From NCBI RefSeq assembly GCF_030552475.1, contig NZ_JAUPED010000004.1, positions 186,001-250,000 of the forward strand: a stretch of 64,000 nt of DNA, read 5' to 3'. Of the stretch, positions 45,856-54,420 are shown in pieces. The stretch is from Mariniflexile sp. AS56 (lineage in GTDB: Bacteria; Bacteroidota; Bacteroidia; Flavobacteriales; Flavobacteriaceae). Numbering within the stretch: the first letter of the stretch is position 1; each line of letters opens with the position of its first letter. The notes under the pieces are model-generated. The model made no database searches and was not told the origin of the DNA. It was given only the letters and a program-made list of their open reading frames with translations. The position numbers and the translations under genes are program-made.

Positions 45856-46638
45856 ATGAAACAAATCACTTTTATTGAAAAGGAGCTTGAGACTTTAAGA
45901 ACTCAACTTAATAATCATAAATTATACAGTGCCTTAAATTCTATAAACGATATTAAAATCTTTATGGAGCAGCATGTTTTTGCTGTTTGGGATTTTATGT
46001 CGCTCTTAAAAGCACTACAAAATCATTTAACCACCACCACCCTACCATGGGTACCGGTTGCAAATCCTTCAACAGCACGTTTTATTAATGAAATTGTGTT
46101 GGGTGAAGAAAGTGATGTGAATGAATTGGGTGAACCCAATAGCCATTTCGACATGTATTTAGATGCTATGCAACAAATACACGCGAACACGAATCAAATA
46201 GAAGCATTTATCAGTTTAATCAAAAAAGGAACCTCTATACGTGATGCTGCTTTAAAAGTTCATTTAAATTCTGAAACATCTCGATTTATTCAGTTTACCT
46301 TTAATGTAATAGCAACGAATAAACCACATCTTATTGCATCGGCATTTACTTTTGGACGCGAAGATGTTATTCCTGACATGTTTTTTCAAATTATAAATCA
46401 GTCAAAAACACAAGACCAGTCATACAGCAAACTAACCTATTATTTAAAAAGGCATATTGAATTGGATGGCGATGAACATGGCCCACTTTCATTAAAAATG
46501 ATGGAAGAGTTATGTGGTGATGACGCTACAAAATGGGAAGAAACATTACAAGTCGCGAAAGAATCTTTATTGCATCGTATTGCGCTTTGGGATGGTATTG
46601 CGAACTTAATTAGTACACCAATAGAAACTGAAGCCTAA
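45856..46638 (+). CDS. DUF3050 protein, heme-oxygenase-like fold
   Basis: 260 residues, all helical. HKLYSALNSINDIKIFMEQH and VFAVWDFMSLLKALQNHL are the DUF3050 signature; such proteins belong to the heme-oxygenase-like structural group, in which the histidines and acidic residues of the bundle may bind iron (for example HIELDGDEHGPLS near residue 195). No activity is known. Second gene of the map operon. Confidence 0.87.
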   Translation: MKQITFIEKELETLRTQLNNHKLYSALNSINDIKIFMEQHVFAVWDFMSLLKALQNHLTTTTLPWVPVANPSTARFINEIVLGEESDVNELGEPNSHFDMYLDAMQQIHANTNQIEAFISLIKKGTSIRDAALKVHLNSETSRFIQFTFNVIATNKPHLIASAFTFGREDVIPDMFFQIINQSKTQDQSYSKLTYYLKRHIELDGDEHGPLSLKMMEELCGDDATKWEETLQVAKESLLHRIALWDGIANLISTPIETEA

Positions 46639-46644
46639 TCACTT

Positions 46645-47409
46645 TTGAAAAAACTTTTTAAAATAATATTGAACATCATTCCTAGACCCTTACTTATAAG
46701 GTTTAGCTATGTTATTCGCCCTGTTTTAGCTTTCATTCTAAAAGGAAACAAATTCACAGACCCTATTGATGGGCGAAGTTTTAAAAGTTTTTTACCTTAC
46801 GGCTATGGCAAACAACGCAACAACGTATTATCACCTTCCACTTTAAGTTTAGAACGTCACCGCTTGCTTTGGCTTTACTTAAAAAATGAAACAAACTTTT
46901 TTTCAGCTGAAAAAAAAGTGCTTCATTTTGCACCAGAACAATGTTTTTTAAAACGTTTTAGAACACTAAAAAACTTAGATTACACAACCACCGATTTACT
47001 ATCGCCTATTGCAGATGTTAAAGCAGATATTTGCAACCTGCCGTTTAAAGATAATAGCTATGATGTGATACTTTGCAATCATGTATTAGAACACATTCCA
47101 GACGATACTAAAGCGATGCAAGAATTATACCGAGTGATGAGCGTTGGAGGCATGGGTGTTTTTCAAATTCCACAAGATTTAACTAGAGCGAAAACCTTTG
47201 AAGACAATTCGATAACCGACAAAAAAGAACGCGCAAAAATATTTGGACAGTACGATCATGTACGTGTTTATGGTCGTGATTATTTTGACAAACTAAGAAG
47301 CATTGGTTTTAAAGTGGAAGAAGTTGATTATACCACAAATCTTTCAGACGCCGATATCACAAAATACTGTTTAGCCAAAGGGGAACTTATTCCCATGGTC
47401 TATAAATAA
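46645..47409 (+). CDS. SAM-dependent methyltransferase
   Basis: 254 residues, methyltransferase type 11. The fold is recognised from VLHFAPEQCFLKRF, ADICNLPFKDNSYDVILCNH and VLEHIPDDTKAMQELYRVM. The start is TTG 46645 (MKKLFKIILNIIPRPLL), with a basic-hydrophobic N-terminus that could touch the membrane. The acceptor is unknown. Third gene of the map operon; its end lies 1 bp from the convergent apbE end. Confidence 0.85.
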   Translation: MKKLFKIILNIIPRPLLIRFSYVIRPVLAFILKGNKFTDPIDGRSFKSFLPYGYGKQRNNVLSPSTLSLERHRLLWLYLKNETNFFSAEKKVLHFAPEQCFLKRFRTLKNLDYTTTDLLSPIADVKADICNLPFKDNSYDVILCNHVLEHIPDDTKAMQELYRVMSVGGMGVFQIPQDLTRAKTFEDNSITDKKERAKIFGQYDHVRVYGRDYFDKLRSIGFKVEEVDYTTNLSDADITKYCLAKGELIPMVYK

Positions 47410-47410
47410 T

Positions 47411-48385
47411 CTACAACTCTGGAAACCCGTTTAAAGACACGGTTTCCAATTCCTTTTTATCATTTTCAAAAATAAGAAACGCCTTAAGTTCCGGGTGCGT
47501 TATTAAAAAATATTTCACCTTCTCCATACCCATGGCTTTAAAGGCGGTCGCATAGGCATCGGCAATCATGCAATCTTTGGCAATAACCGATATGCTTAAC
47601 AAATTAGTTTTGCTTGGGTAACCCGTTTTTGTATCTATAATATGTGCGTAACGGTTACCATTGGCATCTACTTTAAACTTTCTATACGTACCTGAAGTAG
47701 CCATGGCTTCATCTTTAACTTCAATCGCTTTTAAAATAGATTGTTCGCCATCAAAATGAGGCATTTCAATTCCAATTTTCCAAGAGGACTGCTTTTCACT
47801 ATTCTGTCCTTTAGCACGTATCTCCCCTCCTATTTCTACTAAATAGTTCTTTATGTTTTTACTATCTAAGAACATAGCAATAACATCAACACCATAGCCT
47901 TTGGCAATGGCATTAAAATCGATAAAAGTTTGCTCTGGTTTGGTGATTTTATCACCTTGTAACTTGATTTTATTTAAACCAACCGACACCATTAAACTAT
48001 CAATTTTCAAACTATCTAGGTTGACAATTTTACCTTCCGGACCAAAATCCCATGCATTTACAACAGCACCAATAGTGGGGTCGAAAATACCGTTTGTTTG
48101 TTCATATACTGCTTTTGAAGCTTCAAAAACTTTTATAAAATGGGCATCCACTATACCTTCTTCGCTTCGATTCAGTTTAGAAATATCAGAATTCATCTGA
48201 TAGGTAGACATCGATTTATTTATCACATAAAACAAACTATCTATTTCAGCTTGATAATTAGTTTCAGAATTATAAATGATGGAATAGCTAGTCCCAAAAA
48301 CAGGCCCTGAAAGTCTGGTATTTATAGGATCCTGTTTACACGAAAACATTAGTAAAAACAGAACTACATTGTATATTATTTTCAT
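47411..48385 (-). CDS. apbE: FAD:protein FMN transferase, lipoprotein
   Basis: Attaches FMN covalently to threonine in target proteins such as NqrB and NqrC. 324 residues. The signal MKIIYNVVLFLLMFSC ends in a lipobox (C16), so it is anchored on the periplasmic side. Conserved parts: GPVFGTSYSIIYN, MSTYQMNSDISKLN, FDPTIGAVVNAWDFGP, DFNAIAKGYGVDVIAM and ATSGTYRKF. The nqr operon, whose products need this modification, lies 2.5 kb away. Confidence 0.95.
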   Translation of the reverse strand: MKIIYNVVLFLLMFSCKQDPINTRLSGPVFGTSYSIIYNSETNYQAEIDSLFYVINKSMSTYQMNSDISKLNRSEEGIVDAHFIKVFEASKAVYEQTNGIFDPTIGAVVNAWDFGPEGKIVNLDSLKIDSLMVSVGLNKIKLQGDKITKPEQTFIDFNAIAKGYGVDVIAMFLDSKNIKNYLVEIGGEIRAKGQNSEKQSSWKIGIEMPHFDGEQSILKAIEVKDEAMATSGTYRKFKVDANGNRYAHIIDTKTGYPSKTNLLSISVIAKDCMIADAYATAFKAMGMEKVKYFLITHPELKAFLIFENDKKELETVSLNGFPEL

Positions 48386-48395
48386 GTGAAGGCCG

Positions 48396-48773
48396 CTAAT
48401 TCAAATTAGTTTCTAAAACTTGTATCCCATTATACTCTAGCAAGTAATCTTGATTTAAATAAATAGGCTCTTTTTCGCCTGCAATATTACCTATACCAAC
48501 CCCCGCATACAGCACCTTGGCATCTTTATCTCTGGCATGTTTTTTAAAGGCTTCCATCCAAACCACATCATAATTATTCGGGTTGTCGGGCAAAATAACA
48601 GCGCGTACAATTACGAAATAATATTGCTTGTTTTTATCCATACAAACAAATTGCGGATGCTTTTTTAGCTTGCTATTAATTGCTATAAATTCAAAACCAC
48701 GTTCCTCCAAGTCTTTTCCAACGTGATTCATGGCTAAATTATGTAATTCTTGCTCTGAAAGTGCTTTACTCAT
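48396..48773 (-). CDS. Conserved hypothetical protein near apbE
   Basis: 125 residues, soluble, no signal. SKALSEQELHNLAMNHVGKD and ERGFEFIAINSKLKKHPQFV begin it, and a beta-rich middle follows (KQYYFVIVRAVILPDNPNN). The size and mixed alpha/beta pattern could fit a small nuclease-like or Mrr-like core, but no catalytic motif is seen, so no function is assigned. It sits 10 bp ahead of apbE and is co-transcribed. Start ATG 48773 lies only 5 bases from a -7 element. Confidence 0.75.
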   Translation of the reverse strand: MSKALSEQELHNLAMNHVGKDLEERGFEFIAINSKLKKHPQFVCMDKNKQYYFVIVRAVILPDNPNNYDVVWMEAFKKHARDKDAKVLYAGVGIGNIAGEKEPIYLNQDYLLEYNGIQVLETNLN

Positions 48774-48777
48774 AGTA

Positions 48778-48785
48778 CAAAAATA
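48778..48785 (-). promoter_or_regulatory. Putative -7 element for the 48396 gene and apbE
   Basis: Minus strand reads TATTTTTG, with its G 5 bases from the ATG, the same spacing as seen at tatA. Confidence 0.5.
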
Positions 48786-48889
48786 TATTAAAATTTTACC
48801 TATGCCAAAATTAAAAAATGTTTAACTTTAAATTCACTAACTAACCCTAGCAACTACACGGTGATTCATAGTATTAACCGAGCACTTTC

Positions 48890-50329
48890 ATGAAAAATCA
48901 TTCATATTCAAAAAAAATAGGTCTGTTCTTAGGTCCTATTCTATTCACCATTGTTCAATTTTTACCTTTCGATATTATATCACCCAATGCAGACACCGTT
49001 ATTGCAACAGCCTTATGGATGGTTTGTTGGTGGATTACGGAAACGGTTTCCATTTCGGTTACTGCCTTATTACCTTTATTGCTATTTCCGCTTTTCAAAA
49101 TAATGCCTATTGAAGCTGTTGGCGCCAATTATGGCAGTCCTATAGTATTTCTATTCTTTGGTGGCTTTGTCTTGGCTTTAGCACTCGAAAAAGTGAACCT
49201 TCATAAACGAATCGCTCTAAACATTATAAAAAAAACAGGTACTACACCCAACAAAGTGGTTCTCGGGTTCATGATTGCCACCGGCTTTATGAGCATGTGG
49301 ATTAGTAATACTGCTTGCACTGTTTTCATGCTTCCTATAGCGATGTCTGTTATAAATTTACTTATTGATGATGCCGATGGTTATACAAAAAGCGACCAAA
49401 ATTTCGCTATTAGTGTGATGTTAGGTATTGCATTTTCTGCGAATGCTGGGGGTATTGCAACGGTAATTGGCACGCCACCAAACTCTATATTAATTGGCTT
49501 ACTAGAGAATGAATACAACATCGAAATTTCGTTTTTCAAATGGATGCTTATAGGTTTGCCGTTTTCAATAGTATTAATAACCATTATTTACTTTATTTTG
49601 GTGAAAGGCTTTTTTCCTAATAAAGGATTAAAATTTAATGCTTCAAAAGAAGTGATTGATTTAGAACTTACCAAATTAGGTCGTATTTCACCTAAAGAAA
49701 AACAAGTTTTAAGCGTTTTTAGTGTGGTAGTATTTCTTTGGATTTTTCGAAGCTTGATCAACTCCTTAATTCCAAATTTAGACTTATCAGATACCATGAT
49801 TAGTATTTTTGGAGCTTTGGCCTTATTTGTAATTCCTTTTAATTTAAAAGAAGGAGATTTCATTTTACAATGGAGTGATACTCAAAAATTAGCTTGGGGC
49901 ATTTTAATTCTGTTTGGTGGTGGTTTAGCGTTGGCAAATGGTATGAATACAAGTGGTATTGTAGACATTATTGCTGCTGAAATTTCAAGTAGTAACATTA
50001 GCGTACTATTAACTGCAGCCCTTTTAATCACTTTGATGCTTTTCATGACCGAACTGATGAGTAATGTGGCTTTAACCGCTGTTTTAGCACCTGTAGTTGC
50101 AGGAATAGCCATAGGGTTAGATATTCCGATACTTCATCTTTTAATACCCGTTACCATCGCTAGTAGTTGTGCTTTTATGCTTCCTATGGCAACACCGCCA
50201 AATGCCATTGTATTTGCAAGTGGTTATATTAAAGTGGGACAAATGGCTCGAGTTGGTATTTTTATCAATCTAATTTCGGCAGGCTTATTAATCCTTATGT
50301 TTCAATTTGTTATCGGATTGGTTTTCTAA
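48890..50329 (+). CDS. SLC13/DASS family permease
   Basis: 479 residues with about 11-13 membrane helices. MWISNTACTVFMLPIAMSV and FMTELMSNVALTAVLAPVVA hold the two SNT-type signature motifs of the divalent anion:sodium symporters, and GGIATVIGTPPNSI plus LPMATPPNAIVFASGY are the paired repeats. It probably uses a sodium gradient, such as the one made by Nqr, to import a dicarboxylate or sulfate; the substrate is not fixed. Confidence 0.9.
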   Translation: MKNHSYSKKIGLFLGPILFTIVQFLPFDIISPNADTVIATALWMVCWWITETVSISVTALLPLLLFPLFKIMPIEAVGANYGSPIVFLFFGGFVLALALEKVNLHKRIALNIIKKTGTTPNKVVLGFMIATGFMSMWISNTACTVFMLPIAMSVINLLIDDADGYTKSDQNFAISVMLGIAFSANAGGIATVIGTPPNSILIGLLENEYNIEISFFKWMLIGLPFSIVLITIIYFILVKGFFPNKGLKFNASKEVIDLELTKLGRISPKEKQVLSVFSVVVFLWIFRSLINSLIPNLDLSDTMISIFGALALFVIPFNLKEGDFILQWSDTQKLAWGILILFGGGLALANGMNTSGIVDIIAAEISSSNISVLLTAALLITLMLFMTELMSNVALTAVLAPVVAGIAIGLDIPILHLLIPVTIASSCAFMLPMATPPNAIVFASGYIKVGQMARVGIFINLISAGLLILMFQFVIGLVF

Positions 50330-50384
50330 TTTTCATAGGAAAAGTGCTGTGTTTTTATTAACTTAGGAATAAAATATCTCAGTT

Positions 50385-50834
50385 ATGAAGACTTCCGTAA
50401 GATTAGATGCCGCTATAAGAAAACTTTACAAGGCCTTTCATACTAATGAATTACACCCAGAATGTTGCAAACAATGTGCTGTTGGAAACATTTTAGACAA
50501 TACGGATAGTTGGAAACACCTCACTGACCATCATGGTGCTTTACAATTGAATTATTTAGGAAATGTACACCAAGCATTCGGGCGTAAGTTTAATGGCTAC
50601 ACACCTTCTGAATTGTTACATATAGAAGCTACTTTCCTAGAAGCTTGTGGTTACGAATTACCACTACATCACAAAAACAAGAAACCCAAGAACCCAACGG
50701 ATAAAGATGTTTTATTTAAAGGTCTTTCTGCAGTCATCACCTATTTATGCACCCTTGATAATATTCCCAACATCCTGGATTACACGAAACTTTTTGAATT
50801 TGAAAAGAAAAAGAACTATTCACAAATTGCCTAA
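50385..50834 (+). CDS. Conserved hypothetical protein next to nqr operon
   Basis: 149 residues, soluble. It starts SVRLDAAIRKLYKAFHTNEL and has a cysteine cluster HPECCKQCAVGNILDN (C27, C28, C31), then GYTPSELLHIEATFLEACGY. I recall such proteins being labelled NqrF in automatic annotation because of their position; the sequence has neither the 2Fe-2S nor the FAD/NADH domains of NqrF. The cysteine cluster could bind a metal. It is convergent with nqrF, separated by a terminator. Confidence 0.75.
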   Translation: MKTSVRLDAAIRKLYKAFHTNELHPECCKQCAVGNILDNTDSWKHLTDHHGALQLNYLGNVHQAFGRKFNGYTPSELLHIEATFLEACGYELPLHHKNKKPKNPTDKDVLFKGLSAVITYLCTLDNIPNILDYTKLFEFEKKKNYSQIA

Positions 50835-50843
50835 ATATGCGAA

Positions 50844-50879
50844 TAAAAAAACCAGTACATGTTTGTACTGGTTTTTTTC
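50844..50879. terminator. Terminator between the 50385 gene and nqrF
   Basis: ACCAGTACA (50851-50859) pairs with TGTACTGGT (50864-50872), with an A-run before and T-run after; usable in both directions. Confidence 0.9.
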
Positions 50880-50926
50880 TTATGTTTAGTTCCTCCGGTT
50901 AAGAGATTCCTGCCTTCGCAAAAATT

Positions 50927-52243
50927 CTATCCACCAAAGTCGTCAAATCGAATGTGTTCATCTGGAATTCCATAATCTTCACCCATTTTTTGAACTGCTT
51001 TGTTCATTAATGGTGGTCCACAGAAATACAATTCAATATCTTCTGGAGACTCGTGTTTACTTAAATAATTATCGATAACACAGTTGTGGATAAATCCAAC
51101 AAAACCGTCACCTGGAGAATCAATATCCCCTTTAACCTTCCAGTTATCCTCTGGCATAGGCTCAGATAATGCTAAGTAGAACTTAAAGTTAGGGAAATCT
51201 TTCTCTAATTTAAGGAAATGATCTAAATAGAATAATTCACGTTTAGAACGACCTCCGTACCAATAGGTTACTTTTCTACCTGTTTTCAAGGTTCTGAATA
51301 GGTGATATAAGTGTGAACGCATTGGCGCCATACCTGCTCCACCACCAACGTAAAGCATTTCAGCTTCTGATTCGTTGATAAAGAATTCACCGTAAGGTCC
51401 TGAAATAGTAACTTTATCTCCTGGTTTTTGATTAAATATGTATGATGATGCAATACCTGGGTTTACATCCATCCATCCGTTTTTAGAACGATCCCAAGGT
51501 GGACAAGCCACACGAACGTTTAACATAACCTCACGTCCTTCCGCAGGATACGAAGCCATTGAGTAAGCTCTTTCTATGGTTTCGGTATTTTTCATTACCA
51601 ATGGCCATAATTGGAACTTATCCCATTCAGCTTGAAATTTGTCGGGAGTATCATGTTCTTCAGGGTGCGCTGTAATATCCATATCTGAATACTTTACTTC
51701 ACATGGAGGAATTTCAATTTGAATATATCCACCCGCTTTGTAACCCATATCTTCTGGGATTTCAACAACAAACTCCTTAATAAAAGATGCTACGTTATAA
51801 TTACGCACTACGGTAGCTTCCCATTTCTTAATACCAAAAACCTCTTCAGGAATGGTAATATTCATGTCTTGTTTTACTTTAACTTGACATGCTAAACGGG
51901 CACCGTGCTTTAATTCTTTTCTTGTAAAGTGAGGTGTTTCAGTTGGTAAAGCTTCACCTCCACCTTCTAATACGTGACACTCACATTGAATACATGTTCC
52001 ACCTCCACCACATGCAGATGGTAAGAATATTTTATTACTTCCTAAAGTAGATAGTAAACTACCACCTGAAGCAACTTCAATTTCTTTTTCTCCATTAATC
52101 GTGATCTTTACTGGACCCGATGGAGATAATTTTTGTTTAACAAATAACAATAATGCTACTAATAATAAAGTAATAATTAAAAAAGCTACTACTGTTACTG
52201 TTATTGTTCCTAATGTACTTGCGGCTAATATCATATTACTCAT
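50927..52243 (-). CDS. nqrF: Na+-translocating NADH:quinone reductase subunit F
   Basis: 438 residues; the NADH-oxidising entry subunit. N-terminal membrane helix (~12-33), then a 2Fe-2S ferredoxin domain ([18 protein letters not shown], with RLACQVKV), the FAD motif [10 protein letters not shown] (RxYS) and the NADH motif [16 protein letters not shown]-terminal [10 protein letters not shown]. It passes electrons to the NqrC/B FMNs. Last gene of the operon, overlapping nqrE by 8 bp. Confidence 0.97.
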   Translation of the reverse strand: MSNMILAASTLGTITVTVVAFLIITLLLVALLLFVKQKLSPSGPVKITINGEKEIEVASGGSLLSTLGSNKIFLPSACGGGGTCIQCECHVLEGGGEALPTETPHFTRKELKHGARLACQVKVKQDMNITIPEEVFGIKKWEATVVRNYNVASFIKEFVVEIPEDMGYKAGGYIQIEIPPCEVKYSDMDITAHPEEHDTPDKFQAEWDKFQLWPLVMKNTETIERAYSMASYPAEGREVMLNVRVACPPWDRSKNGWMDVNPGIASSYIFNQKPGDKVTISGPYGEFFINESEAEMLYVGGGAGMAPMRSHLYHLFRTLKTGRKVTYWYGGRSKRELFYLDHFLKLEKDFPNFKFYLALSEPMPEDNWKVKGDIDSPGDGFVGFIHNCVIDNYLSKHESPEDIELYFCGPPLMNKAVQKMGEDYGIPDEHIRFDDFGG

Positions 52244-52946
52244 TTACTTTTATGTTGTTAGCTAACACTTCTTTTTCGTCTTTAGAATCTACCTTTACAG
52301 CTTTTTCTTCTTGAGGCGCTTCTTCATCACCTCCTGTTAACATACCTCCGAAGCTCATAAAACCAATCGCCATTAAACCTGTAATGATGAATGTAATACC
52401 TAAACCTCTTAATGCTGGTGGCACGTTAGAATATCTAATTTTCTCACGAATAGCAGCAATGGCAAGAATGGCTAAAAACCATCCAATTCCAGAACCAACA
52501 CCGTATGTTGTCGCTAAACCTAAACTAGGAATTTCACGAGATTGCATAAATAAAGACCCACCTAAAATAGCACAGTTTACAGCAATAAGCGGTAAAAAGA
52601 TACCAAGTGAGTTATATAATGATGGTGAAAATTTCTCTACTACAATCTCTACTAATTGTACCATCGTTGCAATGGTAGCAATAAACATGATGAATGAAAG
52701 GAAACTTAAATCGTAATCGGCATACTCTGCACCTAACCACGCTAATGCCCCAGGTTGTAATAAATACTGATCCAATAACCAGTTTAAAGGCACTGTTATT
52801 GCCAATACAAAAATAACGGCAGCACCAAGACCAACTGCTGTATTTACTTTTTTAGATACCGCAAGGTAAGAACACATCCCAAGGAAGGTTGCAAACACCA
52901 TGTTATCTATAAAGATTGATTTTAAAAATAATTCTAAATGTTCCAT
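52236..52946 (-). CDS. nqrE: Na+-translocating NADH:quinone reductase subunit E
   Basis: 236 residues with six membrane helices, homologous to NqrD and Rnf[21 protein letters not shown] carries the conserved cysteine of the membrane iron-sulfur centre, and [12 protein letters not shown] the second. NqrE is usually about 200 residues; here a charged tail of ~35 residues ([20 protein letters not shown]) follows the last helix. A 70-bp gap with a CAGTT-rich repeat separates it from nqrD. Confidence 0.96.
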   Translation of the reverse strand: MEHLELFLKSIFIDNMVFATFLGMCSYLAVSKKVNTAVGLGAAVIFVLAITVPLNWLLDQYLLQPGALAWLGAEYADYDLSFLSFIMFIATIATMVQLVEIVVEKFSPSLYNSLGIFLPLIAVNCAILGGSLFMQSREIPSLGLATTYGVGSGIGWFLAILAIAAIREKIRYSNVPPALRGLGITFIITGLMAIGFMSFGGMLTGGDEEAPQEEKAVKVDSKDEKEVLANNIKVNE

Positions 52947-52952
52947 ATTTTT

Positions 52953-53011
52953 AGTTTTCAGTTGCAGTTTTCAGCATTCAGTTTCTGTGACTGTTTACGG
53001 TGACTGCAAAC
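52953..53011. repeat. CAGTT-rich spacer repeat between nqrD and nqrE
   Basis: The 70-bp gap holds repeated CAGTT/ACTG units (plus strand: TTTTCAGTTGCAGTTTTCAG, then CATTCAGTTTCTGTGACTG and GGTGACTGCAAACT). Every other nqr junction here is 0-8 bp, so the spacer stands out. From memory, such CAGTTT(T)CAGT stretches are scattered in flavobacterial intergenic DNA. Confidence 0.5.
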
Positions 53012-53016
53012 TAATT

Positions 53017-53661
53017 TTAGTCTTCTATTAATGCGCTGTTTCTACTACGTTGTACCCAGATAATAATTCCAACAACTATTAATGCCATTGGTGACAATAA
53101 CATAAAACCGTTGTTTTCATACCCGATAGCGTATAAACCTGTTTTCTCGATAGGATCTCCTAAAACTTTAAAACCTAATAAAGTACCAGACCCTAATAAT
53201 TCTCTAAAGAAACCAACGATAATAAGAATTAACCCATAACCAGCAGCATTACCAATACCATCCAAGAATGAACGCCAAGGTCCGTTTGCCAATGCAAAAG
53301 CCTCGAAACGCCCCATGATGATACAGTTTGTAATAATCAAACCTACGAATACAGATAATGTTTTACTTAACTCGTAAGAGTATGCTTTAAGCACTTGATC
53401 TACTATAATTACTAAAGCAGCAACTACAACCAATTGAACAATAATTCTAATTTTAGAAGGAATGATATTTCTCATTAAAGAAATAACCACGTTTCCTATT
53501 CCTAACACCGCCATTACCGATACAGCCATTACGATAGACGCTTTTAATTGCGCTGTAATTGCCAAGGCAGAACAAATACCTAAAACTTGAATAGTAATTG
53601 GATTGTTATCTGCTAACGGATCTGTTATTAACTTGGTGTCTTTTTTTGATAAAAGTCCCAT
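53017..53661 (-). CDS. nqrD: Na+-translocating NADH:quinone reductase subunit D
   Basis: 214 residues with six membrane helices, homologous to NqrE. VLGICSALAITAQLKASIVM and ITNCIIMGRFEAFALANGPW carry the cysteines of the shared iron-sulfur centre. It forms the sodium path with NqrB and NqrE. Spaced 4 bp after nqrC. Confidence 0.97.
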   Translation of the reverse strand: MGLLSKKDTKLITDPLADNNPITIQVLGICSALAITAQLKASIVMAVSVMAVLGIGNVVISLMRNIIPSKIRIIVQLVVVAALVIIVDQVLKAYSYELSKTLSVFVGLIITNCIIMGRFEAFALANGPWRSFLDGIGNAAGYGLILIIVGFFRELLGSGTLLGFKVLGDPIEKTGLYAIGYENNGFMLLSPMALIVVGIIIWVQRSRNSALIED

Positions 53662-53665
53662 AAGA

Positions 53666-54418
53666 TTAATTGTTTTTTAAATTATCAAAATAAGGTTTGT
53701 AAAGCTTTAAATCACTTCTAATCATAGCTGTTACACCATCACCTGTAATAGTTGCTCCTGCAATAGCATCCACCTCATTATCTGTTTTATCTTCATTTTT
53801 TGGATCTCCATTACTTTTAGAAACGGTAACTCCTTTAAAGTTCCCATTGTCATCCAACAAATGTTCACCTATAAAATCGTCCATAAAGAAACGCTCTTTA
53901 ATATTGGCTCCTAAACCAGGTGTTTCACCTTTGTGATCGAAATATGCTCCTTGAATAACCATGTTTTCATCTAAAGAAACATAAGCCCAAATAGCATCCC
54001 ATAAACCTTTACCGTAAATAGGAATCACATAAAATGTTTTACCATCTTTCTCACCAACAAAAACTGGCAAGTTTCTTTTAGAAGCATCTCCACCAGCTGC
54101 GGCTTTATCTTTTTTAAGATCTATTAAATATGCTTTTTCATCTTCTACAGCAGTTCCGTTTTTTACAACAATTTGCTTTGTGATGTATTTTGAAAACAAA
54201 TCAGCAGCTTCTTGTGTAGACACAAAAGACGCACTGCTTTCATCATTATTATTTACACCCATCGCATATAGAATATTTTGTTGTTTTTCTATACGTTGAT
54301 TTTCTGTAATTTTCGGTTTCAATGAAGAAGCTGTAAATGCTAATACGGCACCTACAATTAATACCATTGCTATTGCAAATAGAATTGTATATGAATTTTT
54401 ATCTGTTCTATTTTCCAT
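53666..54418 (-). CDS. nqrC: Na+-translocating NADH:quinone reductase subunit C
   Basis: 250 residues: one membrane helix (~10-30) and a periplasmic domain that carries covalent FMN. The flavinylation motif is VDAIAGATITGDGV, where the threonine of GAT is the attachment site for ApbE. GYGL-like elements of the family appear as PIYGKGLWDAIWAYV and GETPGLGANI. Lies 2 bp after nqrB. Confidence 0.97.
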   Translation of the reverse strand: MENRTDKNSYTILFAIAMVLIVGAVLAFTASSLKPKITENQRIEKQQNILYAMGVNNNDESSASFVSTQEAADLFSKYITKQIVVKNGTAVEDEKAYLIDLKKDKAAAGGDASKRNLPVFVGEKDGKTFYVIPIYGKGLWDAIWAYVSLDENMVIQGAYFDHKGETPGLGANIKERFFMDDFIGEHLLDDNGNFKGVTVSKSNGDPKNEDKTDNEVDAIAGATITGDGVTAMIRSDLKLYKPYFDNLKNN

Positions 54419-54420
54419 TA

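Noticed and set aside
50385-50834. Calling this protein NqrF
   Set aside because: The true nqrF, with 2Fe-2S and FAD/NADH domains, is at 50927-52243; this protein has none of them.
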